Shown here piece by piece: positions 37,221 to 46,212 of a stretch of DNA of 64,000 nucleotides (its first letter is position 1; the number at the start of each line of letters is the position of its first letter). Both the position numbers and the translations under genes were made by a program. The notes beneath the pieces were generated by a model. It worked only from the letters and a program-made list of their open reading frames with translations. It did no database searches and had not been told where the DNA came from. The stretch is from Paraburkholderia bryophila. GTDB lineage: Bacteria; Pseudomonadota; Gammaproteobacteria; Burkholderiales; Burkholderiaceae. The stretch is taken from the NCBI RefSeq assembly GCF_003269035.1, contig NZ_QLTK01000018.1, positions 88,872-152,871 of the forward strand. Direction: 5' to 3'.

Positions 37221-38204
37221 TTAAGATTTTTCAGTCGACGGCCTTACCACCCTCTCCCGCCCGGCCTCGATCGCGACAGTCCGTCGTTTGCGCGAAGCCG
37301 GCTTTTCCCGCCGACCACTCCGCTCAACCGCAGTTTCTTCAATTGCAAGCTCGATAAATGCGCGCGTCGCCGCGCTTCGATACGCACCTTTGCGCAGTAG
37401 CAACGCAGCACTTCGCTGCGGCAACGCCGGCACCAGATCCACCAGACGCAGTTCACTGTGTTCGCGCGCGATCGCCGCCGGCAGCAGAGTCGCCAGCGTG
37501 CTCCTCCGCACGAGTTCAATCACCGCGTTGATGGAATTGACCTCCATCGCAATGCGCGGCGCAACGCCATGCTGCCGGCAATATCGATCGATGTAGTGGC
37601 GCGTAGCAAACTCTTCGTTGAGCAGCACGAGCGCTTCGCCCTCGAACTCGCGAAGCGTCAACGCGGCGCGCTTCTTTGCATGCGGATGCGACTTCCCGAC
37701 CACCACCGCCAGGGTTTCGACGAACAGCGTCTGAGTCTCGATGTCGGGGGAGGACGTATCGTCGAATGCGATGCCGACATCGAGCGCATCTTCGTTCAGC
37801 AACGTCTCCATCCGGTCCTGCGGCATTTCGAGGATTTTTAGCGTGATGTTCGGATAGCGGCGGTTGAACTTCTCTAGCAAAGGACCGATCAGGTACGCCG
37901 TGAACGTCGGAGTCATCGCAAGACGCAGCGAGCCGCGGCTCAATTCCTGCACGTCGTGAATCGCCCGAGTCCCCGCCTCGAGATCCTGCAGCGCGCGCCG
38001 CGCGTACTGCACATAGGCCGCACCCGCGTCGGTCAGCTGGATCGTCCGGCCGGACCGGTCGAGCAATTGAACCCGCAACGTGTCCTCGAGTTGCCGGATC
38101 TGTTGCGACAGCGTCGGCTGCGACACGTGCAGCGCCTCGGCCGCGCGCGTGAAATTTCGGTGCTCCGCGACCGCCAGAAAGTAACGGATGTGCCGAAGCA
38201 GCAT
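37221..38204 (-). CDS. cynR: LysR-type regulator of cyanate degradation, CynR
   Basis: The 327-residue protein starts MLLRHIRYFLAVAEHRNFTR with helix-turn-helix SQPTLSQQIRQLE. It has a periplasmic-binding-like effector domain and a basic C-terminal tail. It is divergent from cynT and cynS with a 123-base spacer, the usual CynR position. CynR activates cyn genes in response to cyanate. AAGGAGGGCGC precedes the ATG. The name follows mainly from this neighbourhood. Confidence 0.88.
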   Translation of the reverse strand: MLLRHIRYFLAVAEHRNFTRAAEALHVSQPTLSQQIRQLEDTLRVQLLDRSGRTIQLTDAGAAYVQYARRALQDLEAGTRAIHDVQELSRGSLRLAMTPTFTAYLIGPLLEKFNRRYPNITLKILEMPQDRMETLLNEDALDVGIAFDDTSSPDIETQTLFVETLAVVVGKSHPHAKKRAALTLREFEGEALVLLNEEFATRHYIDRYCRQHGVAPRIAMEVNSINAVIELVRRSTLATLLPAAIAREHSELRLVDLVPALPQRSAALLLRKGAYRSAATRAFIELAIEETAVERSGRREKPASRKRRTVAIEAGRERVVRPSTEKS

Positions 38205-38327
38205 GCGCCCTCCTTAAACTATTTGATTTGCCTATAGACATGATAATAAACCGGTCTTTGACGCTATAGTTTGATCGGCGCATTCTTCGTCCATCGGTTC
38301 TCGACCAACACCCTGATGGAGCGAAAC
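38205..38327. promoter_or_regulatory. cynR-cynT divergent regulatory region
   Basis: The spacer carries a far-spaced inverted repeat, AAACTAT (38216-38222) and ATAGTTT (38266-38272), and two CTATAG motifs. These are plausible CynR contacts. No single T-N11-A box or promoter stands out. Confidence 0.45.
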
Positions 38328-38987
38328 ATGCAAGAAATTATCGACGGCTTCCTGAAGTTTCAGCGCGACGCGTTTCCGCAGCGTTCCGAGCTTTTCAGGC
38401 AGTTGGCCACGAGCCAGCATCCGCGTACGTTATTCATCTCGTGCTCGGACAGCCGGCTCGTACCGGAACTTGTCACGCAGCGCGAGCCGGGCGACCTGTT
38501 CGTGATCCGCAACGCCGGCAACATCGTGCCGTCCTATGGCCCGGAACCGGGCGGCGTGACCGCCACGGTCGAATACGCGGTCGCGGCGCTCGGCGTCACC
38601 GACGTGGTGATCTGCGGTCACTCCGACTGCGGCGCGATGACGGCCATTGCCACCTGCAAGTGCATGGATCACATGCCGGCCGTGCGTAATTGGCTGCATT
38701 ACGCGGATTCCGCGAAAGTCGTCAACGAGGCGCGCGAGCACAAGAGCGAACACGACCGGGTCGACTCGATGGTGCGCGAAAACGTGATTGCCCAACTCGC
38801 GAACATCAAGACTCATCCTTCCGTACGACTTGCACTCGAACAAGGACATCTGGCTCTGCACGGCTGGGTGTACGACATCGAAACCGGCTCGATCGATGCG
38901 CTCGACGGCACGACGAACCGCTTCGTTTCTCTCGCGGAACAGCCGCATGTTCGTGCAACCCCGGCTCGACTCAACCTCGCTGCCTGA
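38328..38987 (+). CDS. cynT: Beta-class carbonic anhydrase CynT
   Basis: The 219-residue product has the complete beta-carbonic anhydrase site: Cys39 (in FISCSDSR), the Asp41-Arg43 pair, His98 and Cys101 (CGHSDCGA). It hydrates CO2 to bicarbonate, restoring what cyanase consumes. I start at MQEIIDGFLK because GGAG lies about 8 bases before; the open frame begins 19 codons earlier. It is followed by cynS after 42 bases. Confidence 0.95.
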   Translation: MQEIIDGFLKFQRDAFPQRSELFRQLATSQHPRTLFISCSDSRLVPELVTQREPGDLFVIRNAGNIVPSYGPEPGGVTATVEYAVAALGVTDVVICGHSDCGAMTAIATCKCMDHMPAVRNWLHYADSAKVVNEAREHKSEHDRVDSMVRENVIAQLANIKTHPSVRLALEQGHLALHGWVYDIETGSIDALDGTTNRFVSLAEQPHVRATPARLNLAA

Positions 38988-39029
38988 ACGACTTCCGTTC
39001 AATTTCACGCCATTTCAAGGAGCATCATC

Positions 39030-39500
39030 ATGACGCAATCGCAATATAGCCAAGCCCCCCGTGAAGCACTGGCCGACGCGATCATCGACGCGAAGGTCCG
39101 CAAGAACCTGACGTTCGAGCAGATCAACGAAGGCACGGGCCTCAGCGTCGCATTCGTCACCGCCGCACTGCTCGGCCAGCATCCGTTGCCGGCCGACGCC
39201 GCGAAGGCCGTGGCCGACAAGCTCGAACTCGGCGAAGACGCAGTTCGCCTGCTTCAAACCATCCCCGTGCGCGGCAGCATCCCGGGAGGCGTGCCGACCG
39301 ATCCGACGATCTACCGGTTCTACGAAATGGTACAGATCTACGGTTCGACGCTGAAGGCGCTGGTTCACGAGAAGTTTGGCGACGGGATCATCAGCGCGAT
39401 TAACTTCAAGCTCGACATCAAGAAAGTCGACGACCCGGAAGGCGGCTCGCGCGCCGTCATCACGCTCGACGGTAAGTATCTGCCGACCAAGCCGTTCTGA
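39030..39500 (+). CDS. cynS: Cyanate hydratase (cyanase) CynS
   Basis: The 156-residue protein has the cyanase length and its catalytic triad at the E. coli numbers: Arg96, Glu99 and Ser122. An N-terminal helix-turn-helix-like domain precedes the catalytic part. As a decamer it converts cyanate plus bicarbonate to carbamate and CO2, releasing ammonia. AAGGAG precedes the ATG. It is the end of the cynTS unit; a weak hairpin without T-run (GGAGTCGT/ACGACTCC near 39510-39535) follows. Confidence 0.97.
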   Translation: MTQSQYSQAPREALADAIIDAKVRKNLTFEQINEGTGLSVAFVTAALLGQHPLPADAAKAVADKLELGEDAVRLLQTIPVRGSIPGGVPTDPTIYRFYEMVQIYGSTLKALVHEKFGDGIISAINFKLDIKKVDDPEGGSRAVITLDGKYLPTKPF

Positions 39501-39794
39501 GGCCAGCAGGGAGTCGTTTCTTACGGGGACGACTCCACCGCGTTGATTTGGAATACCTATCAAACAATTGAAACGGTGAAGATTTCAGGCACTTTGGCCA
39601 TCGCCGCATGCATCCGCTCAGACAATCGAAACAATCCGCCCGGTTGTGCGGTGGCGTCCCAGTTGAAAATCATCACCTGCTCGCGCACGGATTCCCGGCT
39701 GCCGTATCCGCCGGTATATCGGATAGTTGGCGATCATTCACAAGCATTGAACCGGGAAGGCCCGCCGGAAAAGGCTATGCCCGTCAAATCGCCT

Positions 39795-40265
39795 TTACGC
39801 CGAATACCGAACCGGCAGCGCCGTCGAATACTTGATCTGCTCCATGGCAAAACTGGAACTCACGTCATAAAGCGGCACGGCGGCAATAAGAAGCTTATAA
39901 ACCCGGTCATAGTCATCGATGTCAGACACCACGACCCGCAACAGATAATCGGTTTCCCCGCTCATCCGATAAACCTCCACGACCTCCGGTATCTGCTGCA
40001 CCGCGCGCGTGAAGGTCTGGGCCCACTCCTCCGTATGCTGATTCGTGCGCACCGCGACGAACACCGTCGTGCCCACCCCAAGCTTGCGCGCATCGCATAA
40101 CGCCACCTGTGCACGAATCACGCCGGCCTCTTTCAGGCGCTGCAGCCGCTTCCAGCAGGGCGTTTGCGACAGATTCACGCGCTGCGCCAGCTCGGCGATC
40201 GGCATGGTCGCATCCTCCTGCAACAGCTCCAACAGCTTCCGGTCGATGATATCCATTCCCATCAT
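39795..40265 (-). CDS. Lrp/AsnC-family transcriptional regulator
   Basis: The 156-residue product has the N-terminal winged helix (MDIIDRKLLELLQEDA, TPCWKRLQRLKEAG) and a C-terminal RAM domain (SGETDYLLRVVVSDIDDY). Such proteins form dimers to hexadecamers and sense amino acids. I start at ATG 40265 after GGGGGTGT; a longer open frame reaches 40409 but lacks family sequence. It is divergent from a thiol dioxygenase gene, so it may sense cysteine or a related thiol. That ligand is inference. Confidence 0.88.
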   Translation of the reverse strand: MMGMDIIDRKLLELLQEDATMPIAELAQRVNLSQTPCWKRLQRLKEAGVIRAQVALCDARKLGVGTTVFVAVRTNQHTEEWAQTFTRAVQQIPEVVEVYRMSGETDYLLRVVVSDIDDYDRVYKLLIAAVPLYDVSSSFAMEQIKYSTALPVRYSA

Positions 40266-40400
40266 GACACCCCCATAGGAAATTATTCTACTTTTGAGAC
40301 TCCGAGGGGAATTATATGGAAACTCTTTCTCCGAGCAAACGGGTATAAATGTCGCTATCCGAAAATAACTCCCAGACAGCCGCACGGCTGCGCGACGATC

Positions 40401-41075
40401 ATGAGCCAAGCCCTTCGTAACGCCCTTATCGCCCCTCTCTCAGCGCGGGTCGCCGCTTCATCTCAGTTGACCAACTCGCCTGAACACGCCGACGCGCAAT
40501 CGGACGTGCACTCAGCCGCCCAGCGCACCGCTCCCCTCGCCCATCTGTGCGATGCGCTCGACGCCATCTTCGAGGCCTGCGCGGCATTCCCCGAGCCGTC
40601 GGATTCCACGTTCTTCGCGCGCAGTATGCGCATTGCGCTGGCTCACGCCGCGGCCAGCCCCAATTTGCTGACGTCGGCGCAACGCGAAGGCACGGCGGAA
40701 AACTACCGCCGTCATCTGCTGGCCGCCGATCCGCACGGCCGCTATGCGATCGCCGCGCTGGTGTGGCTGCCGCACCAGGCGAGCCCTGTCCACGCGCACC
40801 ACACCTGGTGCGGCTACGCGGTGCTGGACGGCACGCTGAGCGAAACGATATTCGAATGGAACGATGCACGGCATTGCGCCAGCGCGACCCGCACACAAGC
40901 GCGCAAGCACGGCGCGGTGTCGTTCGTGCGTGGCGGTCGCGGCGGGATTCATCAGTTGGGTAATCGCGGCGACGCGCCGGCCGTTTCCCTGCATGTTTAC
41001 GGCGTCGCGGGCGAGCGGATGTCGACGCACGTCAATGACATCGTCCGCACGGCCGATGCGCCGGCACTGGCCTGA
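40401..41075 (+). CDS. Cysteine-dioxygenase-family thiol dioxygenase
   Basis: The 224-residue cupin-fold protein shows the CDO iron-binding pattern: His131 and His133 in SPVHAHHTWCGYAVLDG, then His184 in RGGIHQLGN. Members oxidise cysteine to cysteine sulfinate, or 3-mercaptopropionate to its sulfinate, using one non-heme iron. Which substrate applies is not certain. The ATG at 40401 is preferred to an open frame that runs back into the divergent regulator gene. It is likely controlled by that Lrp-type protein. Confidence 0.85.
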   Translation: MSQALRNALIAPLSARVAASSQLTNSPEHADAQSDVHSAAQRTAPLAHLCDALDAIFEACAAFPEPSDSTFFARSMRIALAHAAASPNLLTSAQREGTAENYRRHLLAADPHGRYAIAALVWLPHQASPVHAHHTWCGYAVLDGTLSETIFEWNDARHCASATRTQARKHGAVSFVRGGRGGIHQLGNRGDAPAVSLHVYGVAGERMSTHVNDIVRTADAPALA

Positions 41076-41223
41076 TTTGATCGATCGTTAAACGTAGGTT
41101 CCGGCCTGGCCAGGCTGCAATGGCACGCTTTCACTGCGGTACAAGACAGCAACGCGTCAGCCGGTCGAACACGTCACCGGCCGGCGCATCCATCGCCGGC
41201 GGCCCAATCCGCGGCAACGTCTA

Positions 41224-43884
41224 TCAACTCTTCCCGCCCGCTTCGCCAGCCGTCGGAATCTGCGGCGGGATCGGCGCGGTCTGCCCGGTCGGCGGCGGTG
41301 CCGGACGCGGTTCGTGGGACACGTCGCGCGCCACCGTCAATGGCGCATGCACGCCCCGCGACGCGGAAGCTGAAAACGAGTCCGCACCCGTCTGCGCAGG
41401 ACCATGTCCCTGCGGCACGAACCCGGACATCTCATCGTCCCGCAAAGGCTGCCCTTCGCTATCCTTCGACGACGTGTACACCCGCATCTGCGGCACCGGA
41501 ATCTCAATGCCGGCTTCGTCCATCTTGCGTTTAAGCCGCAGATTGAACGCACGCGCGACGCTCCATTGCTGCAGCGGCCGCGTCTTGATCTGCCCTTTGA
41601 CGACCATCCAGTTCGGATCGAAACGGTCGAGTCCCCACACCTCGATCGGGCCAAGCATCTCGCGCCGGTAACGGAAATCGGCCATCAGATCGGCGCCGAC
41701 TTCGCGAATCAACTGCGTGATCTGATCGACGTCGGTGGAAAACGACATGCGCACTTCGAACACCGCGTACGCGAAATCGCGCGACAGGTTCTTGACGATC
41801 TTGATCTGCGAGAACGGAATCGCGTGGATCGCGCCCTGTCCATCGCGCAAGCGCACGGTCCGGATCGACAGATGCTCGACCGTGCCCGCGTGACCGCCGT
41901 CCACGTCGATCCAGTCGCCAACCGAAATCGTGTCTTCGATAATGATGAACAGCCCCGTGATCAGGTCGGTCACGAGCGACTGCGCGCCAAAGCCGATCGC
42001 CAGACCGATCACCCCGGCGCCCGCCAGTAGCGGCGTGACGTTGATCCCGAGGTTGGCCGCCGTAACGATCCCGGCGACCGTCATGATCGACACCAGCAGC
42101 ACGTTTCGCACGAGCGGCAGCATCGTGCGAGCCCGCATGCTCGGACCGCGCCCCTTGTTGCGCGAGCCGCCGGGACTGAGCGCCTCGGTGATTGCCGTGT
42201 CCACCAGAATCCACAACAGCCACGCGATAAACACCGTGGCGATGATGGCCGTCACCGCATGCGCGATTCCGCGCGCCGCGACGTTTTCCTCGATCACTTC
42301 CGCGAGCGACACCCCCCACAAGCGCGCCGCGAGTTCAAAGAAAAACAGCCAGATGAAGAGCGTCAGCAGCGTGCCGCAAAACCGCAGCAAACGCGTCAGA
42401 TACGGCGAGCGGCGACGGGAACGCGCGTTGCGCGGACGCGTCATGCGCAACACGACGGCCGAGAGGAAAAACGCCAGCACCAGCAGCAGCGCGGTCACCA
42501 CCGAAATCTGCAGCACGTTCTCGCTGGACCCGGACCCGCCAAGCGTGGCGACCACCGAGGCGGTTGCCAGCACCAGCACCGGCACATGCCAGAGCGCGGC
42601 GAGCACCTCGAAGGCATCGGTCGCGGCCTTGTGGTCGGTCCGTTGCTGATACGGCCGGTTGCGGATCAGATGCGCGATCGGCCGACGGAACGCCAGCGCG
42701 AAGTAACCGGCGAGAATCGCGGCCGTCATATTGGCCGCCGTCGAAATCAACGCGGCGAGATTCGAACCGAGCTGATGCGCGACGTCGTAATTGACGGCTG
42801 CGTCGCCGAGCGCCCCGCACACGCCGACCAGGAACAGCAGGCGCCGCGCGTGATCGATCAGCAGGCGCACCGCCACCCGCCGGTGCCCCGAGCCGAACAG
42901 CGAAAACATGATCAGGCAGATCGCCGAAAACACCGCGCCCGCGACGATCGCATACGCGACCACCATGCCGAGCGTTCGGCCGAGCGCATCGGGCATCGCG
43001 CGGACAAAAAGCAGCGCGGCAAGAAACGCGACGATCCACGGCCCGACACGGCGCAGCGCGAAGATCAGCAACTCGCCCGTGGTGGGATTCGGGTTGAGTC
43101 CCATGAGAATGCCGAACCGCCGGTACAACCGATGCTGCACATAGACCAGCGCGCCGGCACAGGCGCCCCAGCCGGCCAGCATCGCGATCATCGAGAACAG
43201 GATGCGGCCGAAGCTTTCCTGACCCTGGCCCGAGACGATCGTGTACAGCTCGTTGCCGGCCGCGTTGAAGCGGCCGCCCCAATAGCGCACCGGCGTGCGG
43301 CCCTGATGCACGTCGGATTCGAACGCCGCAATGCCCGACGCGATCGCGCCGAGCAAGCCGGGACTCGCTTGAGCCGGCGCGGGCGGCGCGACGTTCTGCG
43401 AGACGGCGCGCAGCTTCTTGAGCTGGGTGACGAGCGCGGTACGCTGGCGGTCGTTGTCGAGCGTGGCGATCACACTGTCGAGCGAGCGCGCCAGTTCCGC
43501 CTGGCTTGCGGCGGTCGGCGCGGACGCGGCATCCGCCGCTGAGGCGCCGGACGCCGCGGCGGGCGGGTTCGCCGTCGCGCTGTTGATCAGGCTTTGCAAC
43601 GCGGGAATCACCGGTGTGCTGGTCGCCACGCCGGCGGCCCAGGCATTCACAGGCAGCGAGCCGGCGCACAGGATCAGCACGGCACAGAACGCGGCCGTCC
43701 AAGCGCCGAACCATGCACTGAAACAAGCACGGAACCACGCGGCAAAACGCGCGCGAGCGCCATGGCAACGGCAAATGCCGGGCCCCTCACGAAGCGCGGA
43801 AAAATGAAACACGGCGTGAATCGCCGGCTGCCCGCCGTTGGACGGCGCAGCCTCGGACTCACGCCGCAATGGGCATGACTGCAT
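41224..43884 (-). CDS. Large MscS-family mechanosensitive channel
   Basis: The 886-residue product has an exported N-terminal region with a signal-like hydrophobic stretch and an Ala/Pro-rich periplasmic segment. About ten membrane helices follow, then the MscS core. The pore helix region is GAGVIGLAIGFGAQSLVTDL and the beta domain contains FIIIEDTISVGDWIDVDG. A cytosolic vestibule and a disordered Pro-rich tail follow. Large MscS relatives (YbdG/MscM type) relieve osmotic pressure. The first ATG at 43995 precedes non-coding-like sequence, so 43884 is my choice; the true start is uncertain. Confidence 0.85.
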   Translation of the reverse strand: MQSCPLRRESEAAPSNGGQPAIHAVFHFSALREGPGICRCHGARARFAAWFRACFSAWFGAWTAAFCAVLILCAGSLPVNAWAAGVATSTPVIPALQSLINSATANPPAAASGASAADAASAPTAASQAELARSLDSVIATLDNDRQRTALVTQLKKLRAVSQNVAPPAPAQASPGLLGAIASGIAAFESDVHQGRTPVRYWGGRFNAAGNELYTIVSGQGQESFGRILFSMIAMLAGWGACAGALVYVQHRLYRRFGILMGLNPNPTTGELLIFALRRVGPWIVAFLAALLFVRAMPDALGRTLGMVVAYAIVAGAVFSAICLIMFSLFGSGHRRVAVRLLIDHARRLLFLVGVCGALGDAAVNYDVAHQLGSNLAALISTAANMTAAILAGYFALAFRRPIAHLIRNRPYQQRTDHKAATDAFEVLAALWHVPVLVLATASVVATLGGSGSSENVLQISVVTALLLVLAFFLSAVVLRMTRPRNARSRRRSPYLTRLLRFCGTLLTLFIWLFFFELAARLWGVSLAEVIEENVAARGIAHAVTAIIATVFIAWLLWILVDTAITEALSPGGSRNKGRGPSMRARTMLPLVRNVLLVSIMTVAGIVTAANLGINVTPLLAGAGVIGLAIGFGAQSLVTDLITGLFIIIEDTISVGDWIDVDGGHAGTVEHLSIRTVRLRDGQGAIHAIPFSQIKIVKNLSRDFAYAVFEVRMSFSTDVDQITQLIREVGADLMADFRYRREMLGPIEVWGLDRFDPNWMVVKGQIKTRPLQQWSVARAFNLRLKRKMDEAGIEIPVPQMRVYTSSKDSEGQPLRDDEMSGFVPQGHGPAQTGADSFSASASRGVHAPLTVARDVSHEPRPAPPPTGQTAPIPPQIPTAGEAGGKS

Positions 43885-44057
43885 GGCAATCCGTAAGAAA
43901 ACGGGAGACGCCAGTGTAGCCGCAGTTTTATCGGGCGCGACCGAACATGCGTAACCGAATGTTAGGACGCCGCGCGCCGATGCCTTCACCAGCACACTGC
44001 GCGCGGTCCCGTCCTAGGCCGGAAAGCCGGCTCTGTCCGCCGTCAAACTCAACAAGC

Positions 44058-44705
44058 TCAATACGCCACCGTCGCGATCTGACGAATGAAACGCCCCTGC
44101 TCCAACTCGTCGACGAAGGCGACCGCATAGTCTTCCGCCGAAATCCGGCTATTGCCTTGTGCATCGGCCAGCAGCGTGTTCGTGCCGGTGCGGAACGTGC
44201 CGGTGCGCTCGCCCGGCGCGATCAGCGCGGCCGGCGCGAAGAAGGTCCAGTCGAGATCGGTGACGCCGCGGTAGTACGTCAGCACGTCGCGATGCGCGAG
44301 CGCGACCGCTTTGTACGCGTCCGGGAAGCCTTCCGTATCGACCAGCTGTTTGCCCGGCGCGACTTCGAGCGAACCTGCGCCGCCGACCGCCACGAGGCGC
44401 TTCAGGCCCGCCGCGCGCACGCCGTCCACCAAGGCTCGGGTCGCCGTGCCCACCACCGTGGCTTCGCCTTGCGGCGGCGAATACGCGCTCGCCACCACGT
44501 CATGCCCGCGCACCGCGGCGCCGACGCTCGCCGCGTCGAGTAGATCCGCCTGCACCGCGGTCAGATCCGCCACGCCGGCCGGCACGCGCGCCGGGTTGCG
44601 CACCAGCGCCGTCACCTGATGCCCGCGGCGCGCGGCTTCCGTGGCGATTCGCGAGCCGATCATGCCGGTGGCGCCAAACAACGCGATCTTCAATAGCTTA
44701 CTCAT
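44058..44705 (-). CDS. NAD(P)-binding oxidoreductase (NmrA/YwnB-like)
   Basis: The 215-residue protein has a Rossmann start (LKIALFGATGMIGSRIATEA), then segments DVVASAYSPPQ and LDWTFFAPAAL that match the atypical SDR group with YwnB and NmrA-like members. The classic SDR Tyr-x3-Lys site is not evident, so catalysis is not assured. It lies downstream of an Rrf2-type regulator on the same strand. A strong dyad precedes its start (see 44728-44754). Confidence 0.86.
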   Translation of the reverse strand: MSKLLKIALFGATGMIGSRIATEAARRGHQVTALVRNPARVPAGVADLTAVQADLLDAASVGAAVRGHDVVASAYSPPQGEATVVGTATRALVDGVRAAGLKRLVAVGGAGSLEVAPGKQLVDTEGFPDAYKAVALAHRDVLTYYRGVTDLDWTFFAPAALIAPGERTGTFRTGTNTLLADAQGNSRISAEDYAVAFVDELEQGRFIRQIATVAY

Positions 44706-44727
44706 TTCAATACTCCTGTGATTGGCT

Positions 44728-44754
44728 TATATGTAACTATGTCGATTACATATA
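44728..44754. promoter_or_regulatory. Perfect dyad upstream of the oxidoreductase gene
   Basis: TATATGTAA and TTACATATA form perfect 9-base arms around a 9-base spacer. The core TGTAA-N9-TTACA recurs at 45345-45363 before the neighbouring Rrf2-type gene, so this is a candidate operator of that regulator. Confidence 0.65.
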
Positions 44755-44759
44755 GAGCG

Positions 44760-44783
44760 AAAAAAAGAGGGGCCCAAGCCCCT
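44760..44783 (-). terminator. Terminator after the Rrf2-type gene
   Basis: On the minus strand AGGGGC-TTGG-GCCCCT is followed by CTTTTTTT. It ends the regulator transcript before the oxidoreductase gene, so the two genes probably have separate promoters. Confidence 0.75.
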
Positions 44784-44838
44784 GTCCGCGATCAGGCACG
44801 CATGTCGTTTCGACATGCACATGCGCCCTCCCGCCCTG

Positions 44839-45318
44839 CTACTTCTTCGCGACGTCGCCACCGGCGTGATGCGCGCGCCGCTTGCGTTCCCGCTGCCGCT
44901 CGGCCCGCACCACGTCCGCCGTGGCATCGGCCAGCGTCCGTGCGCCGAGCGACGCCTCCATGGCCCGTTGCGCGTCGTCGACGATGCCACGTAGCACACC
45001 CTGGATATGACGCCCGACCATGCACGCCGGATTCGGCTCCTCGCGATGCAATGCGAATAATTGCGCGTCGTCCACCGCCCGATATACCTCGAGCAGACTG
45101 ATCTGCTCCGGCGGCCGCGCGAGTAGCGCGCCGCCGCCCGCGCCGAGTTGCGAGGTGGTGAGACCCGCCTCGGCCAGCATGGACAACAGCCGCCGGATCA
45201 ACGCGGGATTCGTGTTGACACTGCCCGCGATCATTTCCGACGAGAGCGGCACGCCCTCCTGCAACGACAGCAGCGCGAGCACGTGCACCGCGAAGGCAAA
45301 CCGGCTACTCGTATTCAC
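44839..45318 (-). CDS. Rrf2-family transcriptional regulator (YwnA-like)
   Basis: The 159-residue product has an Rrf2 winged helix (AVHVLALLSLQEGVPLSSE, NTNPALIRRLLSMLAEAGL). Only one Cys (NPACMVG) is found in the dimer region, so it lacks the three-Cys iron-sulfur site of IscR and NsrR. It is YwnA/CymR-like. The frame is open further upstream, but GTG at 45318 (VNTSSRFAF) fits the family N-terminus. A TGTAA-N9-TTACA dyad lies just upstream, suggesting autoregulation. Confidence 0.85.
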   Translation of the reverse strand: MNTSSRFAFAVHVLALLSLQEGVPLSSEMIAGSVNTNPALIRRLLSMLAEAGLTTSQLGAGGGALLARPPEQISLLEVYRAVDDAQLFALHREEPNPACMVGRHIQGVLRGIVDDAQRAMEASLGARTLADATADVVRAERQRERKRRAHHAGGDVAKK

Positions 45319-45344
45319 AGCAAACCTGCCCGGCGACGACAATG

Positions 45345-45363
45345 TGTAACCATGGTAATTACA
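45345..45363. promoter_or_regulatory. Dyad upstream of the Rrf2-type gene
   Basis: TGTAA and TTACA are separated by nine bases, 27-45 bases upstream of the GTG start. The same core and spacing occur at 44728-44754. Confidence 0.6.
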
Positions 45364-45406
45364 TTTAATCCGACTGTCAAACGGGTGACCCGGCCAAGCG
45401 GCCCGG

Positions 45407-45886
45407 TCACTTGTCCATCTGCTTTTGCGCGTCGCTCGAATCGCCCATGGACGATCCCGAAGCCGACGCATTCGCCGCCGACGCCGAGTTTTGCGCCGAC
45501 CAGTCCTGCAGCTTGCGCCCGGCGGTTTCGAGGCCCTGCCCGGTCAGCGACGCGGCCTTGCCGAGCTGCGCGTTGGCCGAACTCGCCGCGCTCTGCAAAT
45601 TCGCCTGCGCGGTCGACGCCAATGCGCTGGGATCGATCTTGATGGACGGCGCGGAGGCTGCCGAGTCGAGGTTCTGCTGGGCGGCATCTTTGGTCGCGTC
45701 GACCTGCTGGCCGACATAGCTGGCCGCCTGATCGAGTTTCTGACTGGCGACCTGCGCGGCATTGTTGAGCGTGCCGGCAACCTGTCCCGCCGACGCGTCG
45801 TTCTTCTGACAAGCCGCCAGCCCGCCGAATACGACGAGGACGACGGCGGCACGGCGCAACAAACGCGAATGGAGCAATGAAATCAT
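45407..45886 (-). CDS. Ala-rich lipoprotein
   Basis: The 159-residue product has a signal peptide with a lipobox (GGLAAC, Cys26), so it should be a lipid-anchored envelope protein. The mature part is Ala/Ser/Gln-rich and predicted to be helical (NNAAQVASQKLDQAASYV). I recognise no domain. It is convergent with nothing close; the Rrf2-type gene lies next on the same strand. Ala-rich sequence limits any homology inference. Confidence 0.78.
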   Translation of the reverse strand: MISLLHSRLLRRAAVVLVVFGGLAACQKNDASAGQVAGTLNNAAQVASQKLDQAASYVGQQVDATKDAAQQNLDSAASAPSIKIDPSALASTAQANLQSAASSANAQLGKAASLTGQGLETAGRKLQDWSAQNSASAANASASGSSMGDSSDAQKQMDK

Positions 45887-46212
45887 GGTTTAGTGTGAGC
45901 CGCATCGAGCGGCTTCCGCTTGCGAAAACGCGCCAATGATACGCCGTCGCATCGCACATCGGCCTTTGCGTGCCTTCGAGCGGCCAGGCACGCGAGCTCA
46001 GGCCGCACGTTCAGCGTCGCTAGCGGCAATGCGTATCGAGTCAAATCGCATCACGCCGCACCGCTTCGCCATCTGACCACGCATCGCGTTCGTTGATCGC
46101 GTAGCTCGCGTTGATCGCCTGCATCGTCGCGGTTCTGTCAAACGGGTTGGAGTAGACTGCCGAAGCGTATTTCCGCGCTCGATGTGTAGCGTTGCTCAAT
46201 TGGAGGCATGCA
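45887..46212. other. Intergenic region upstream of the DJ-1/PfpI gene
   Basis: No gene is supported here. It lies between divergent genes and must carry both promoters. No convincing -35/-10 pair stood out. Confidence 0.45.
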
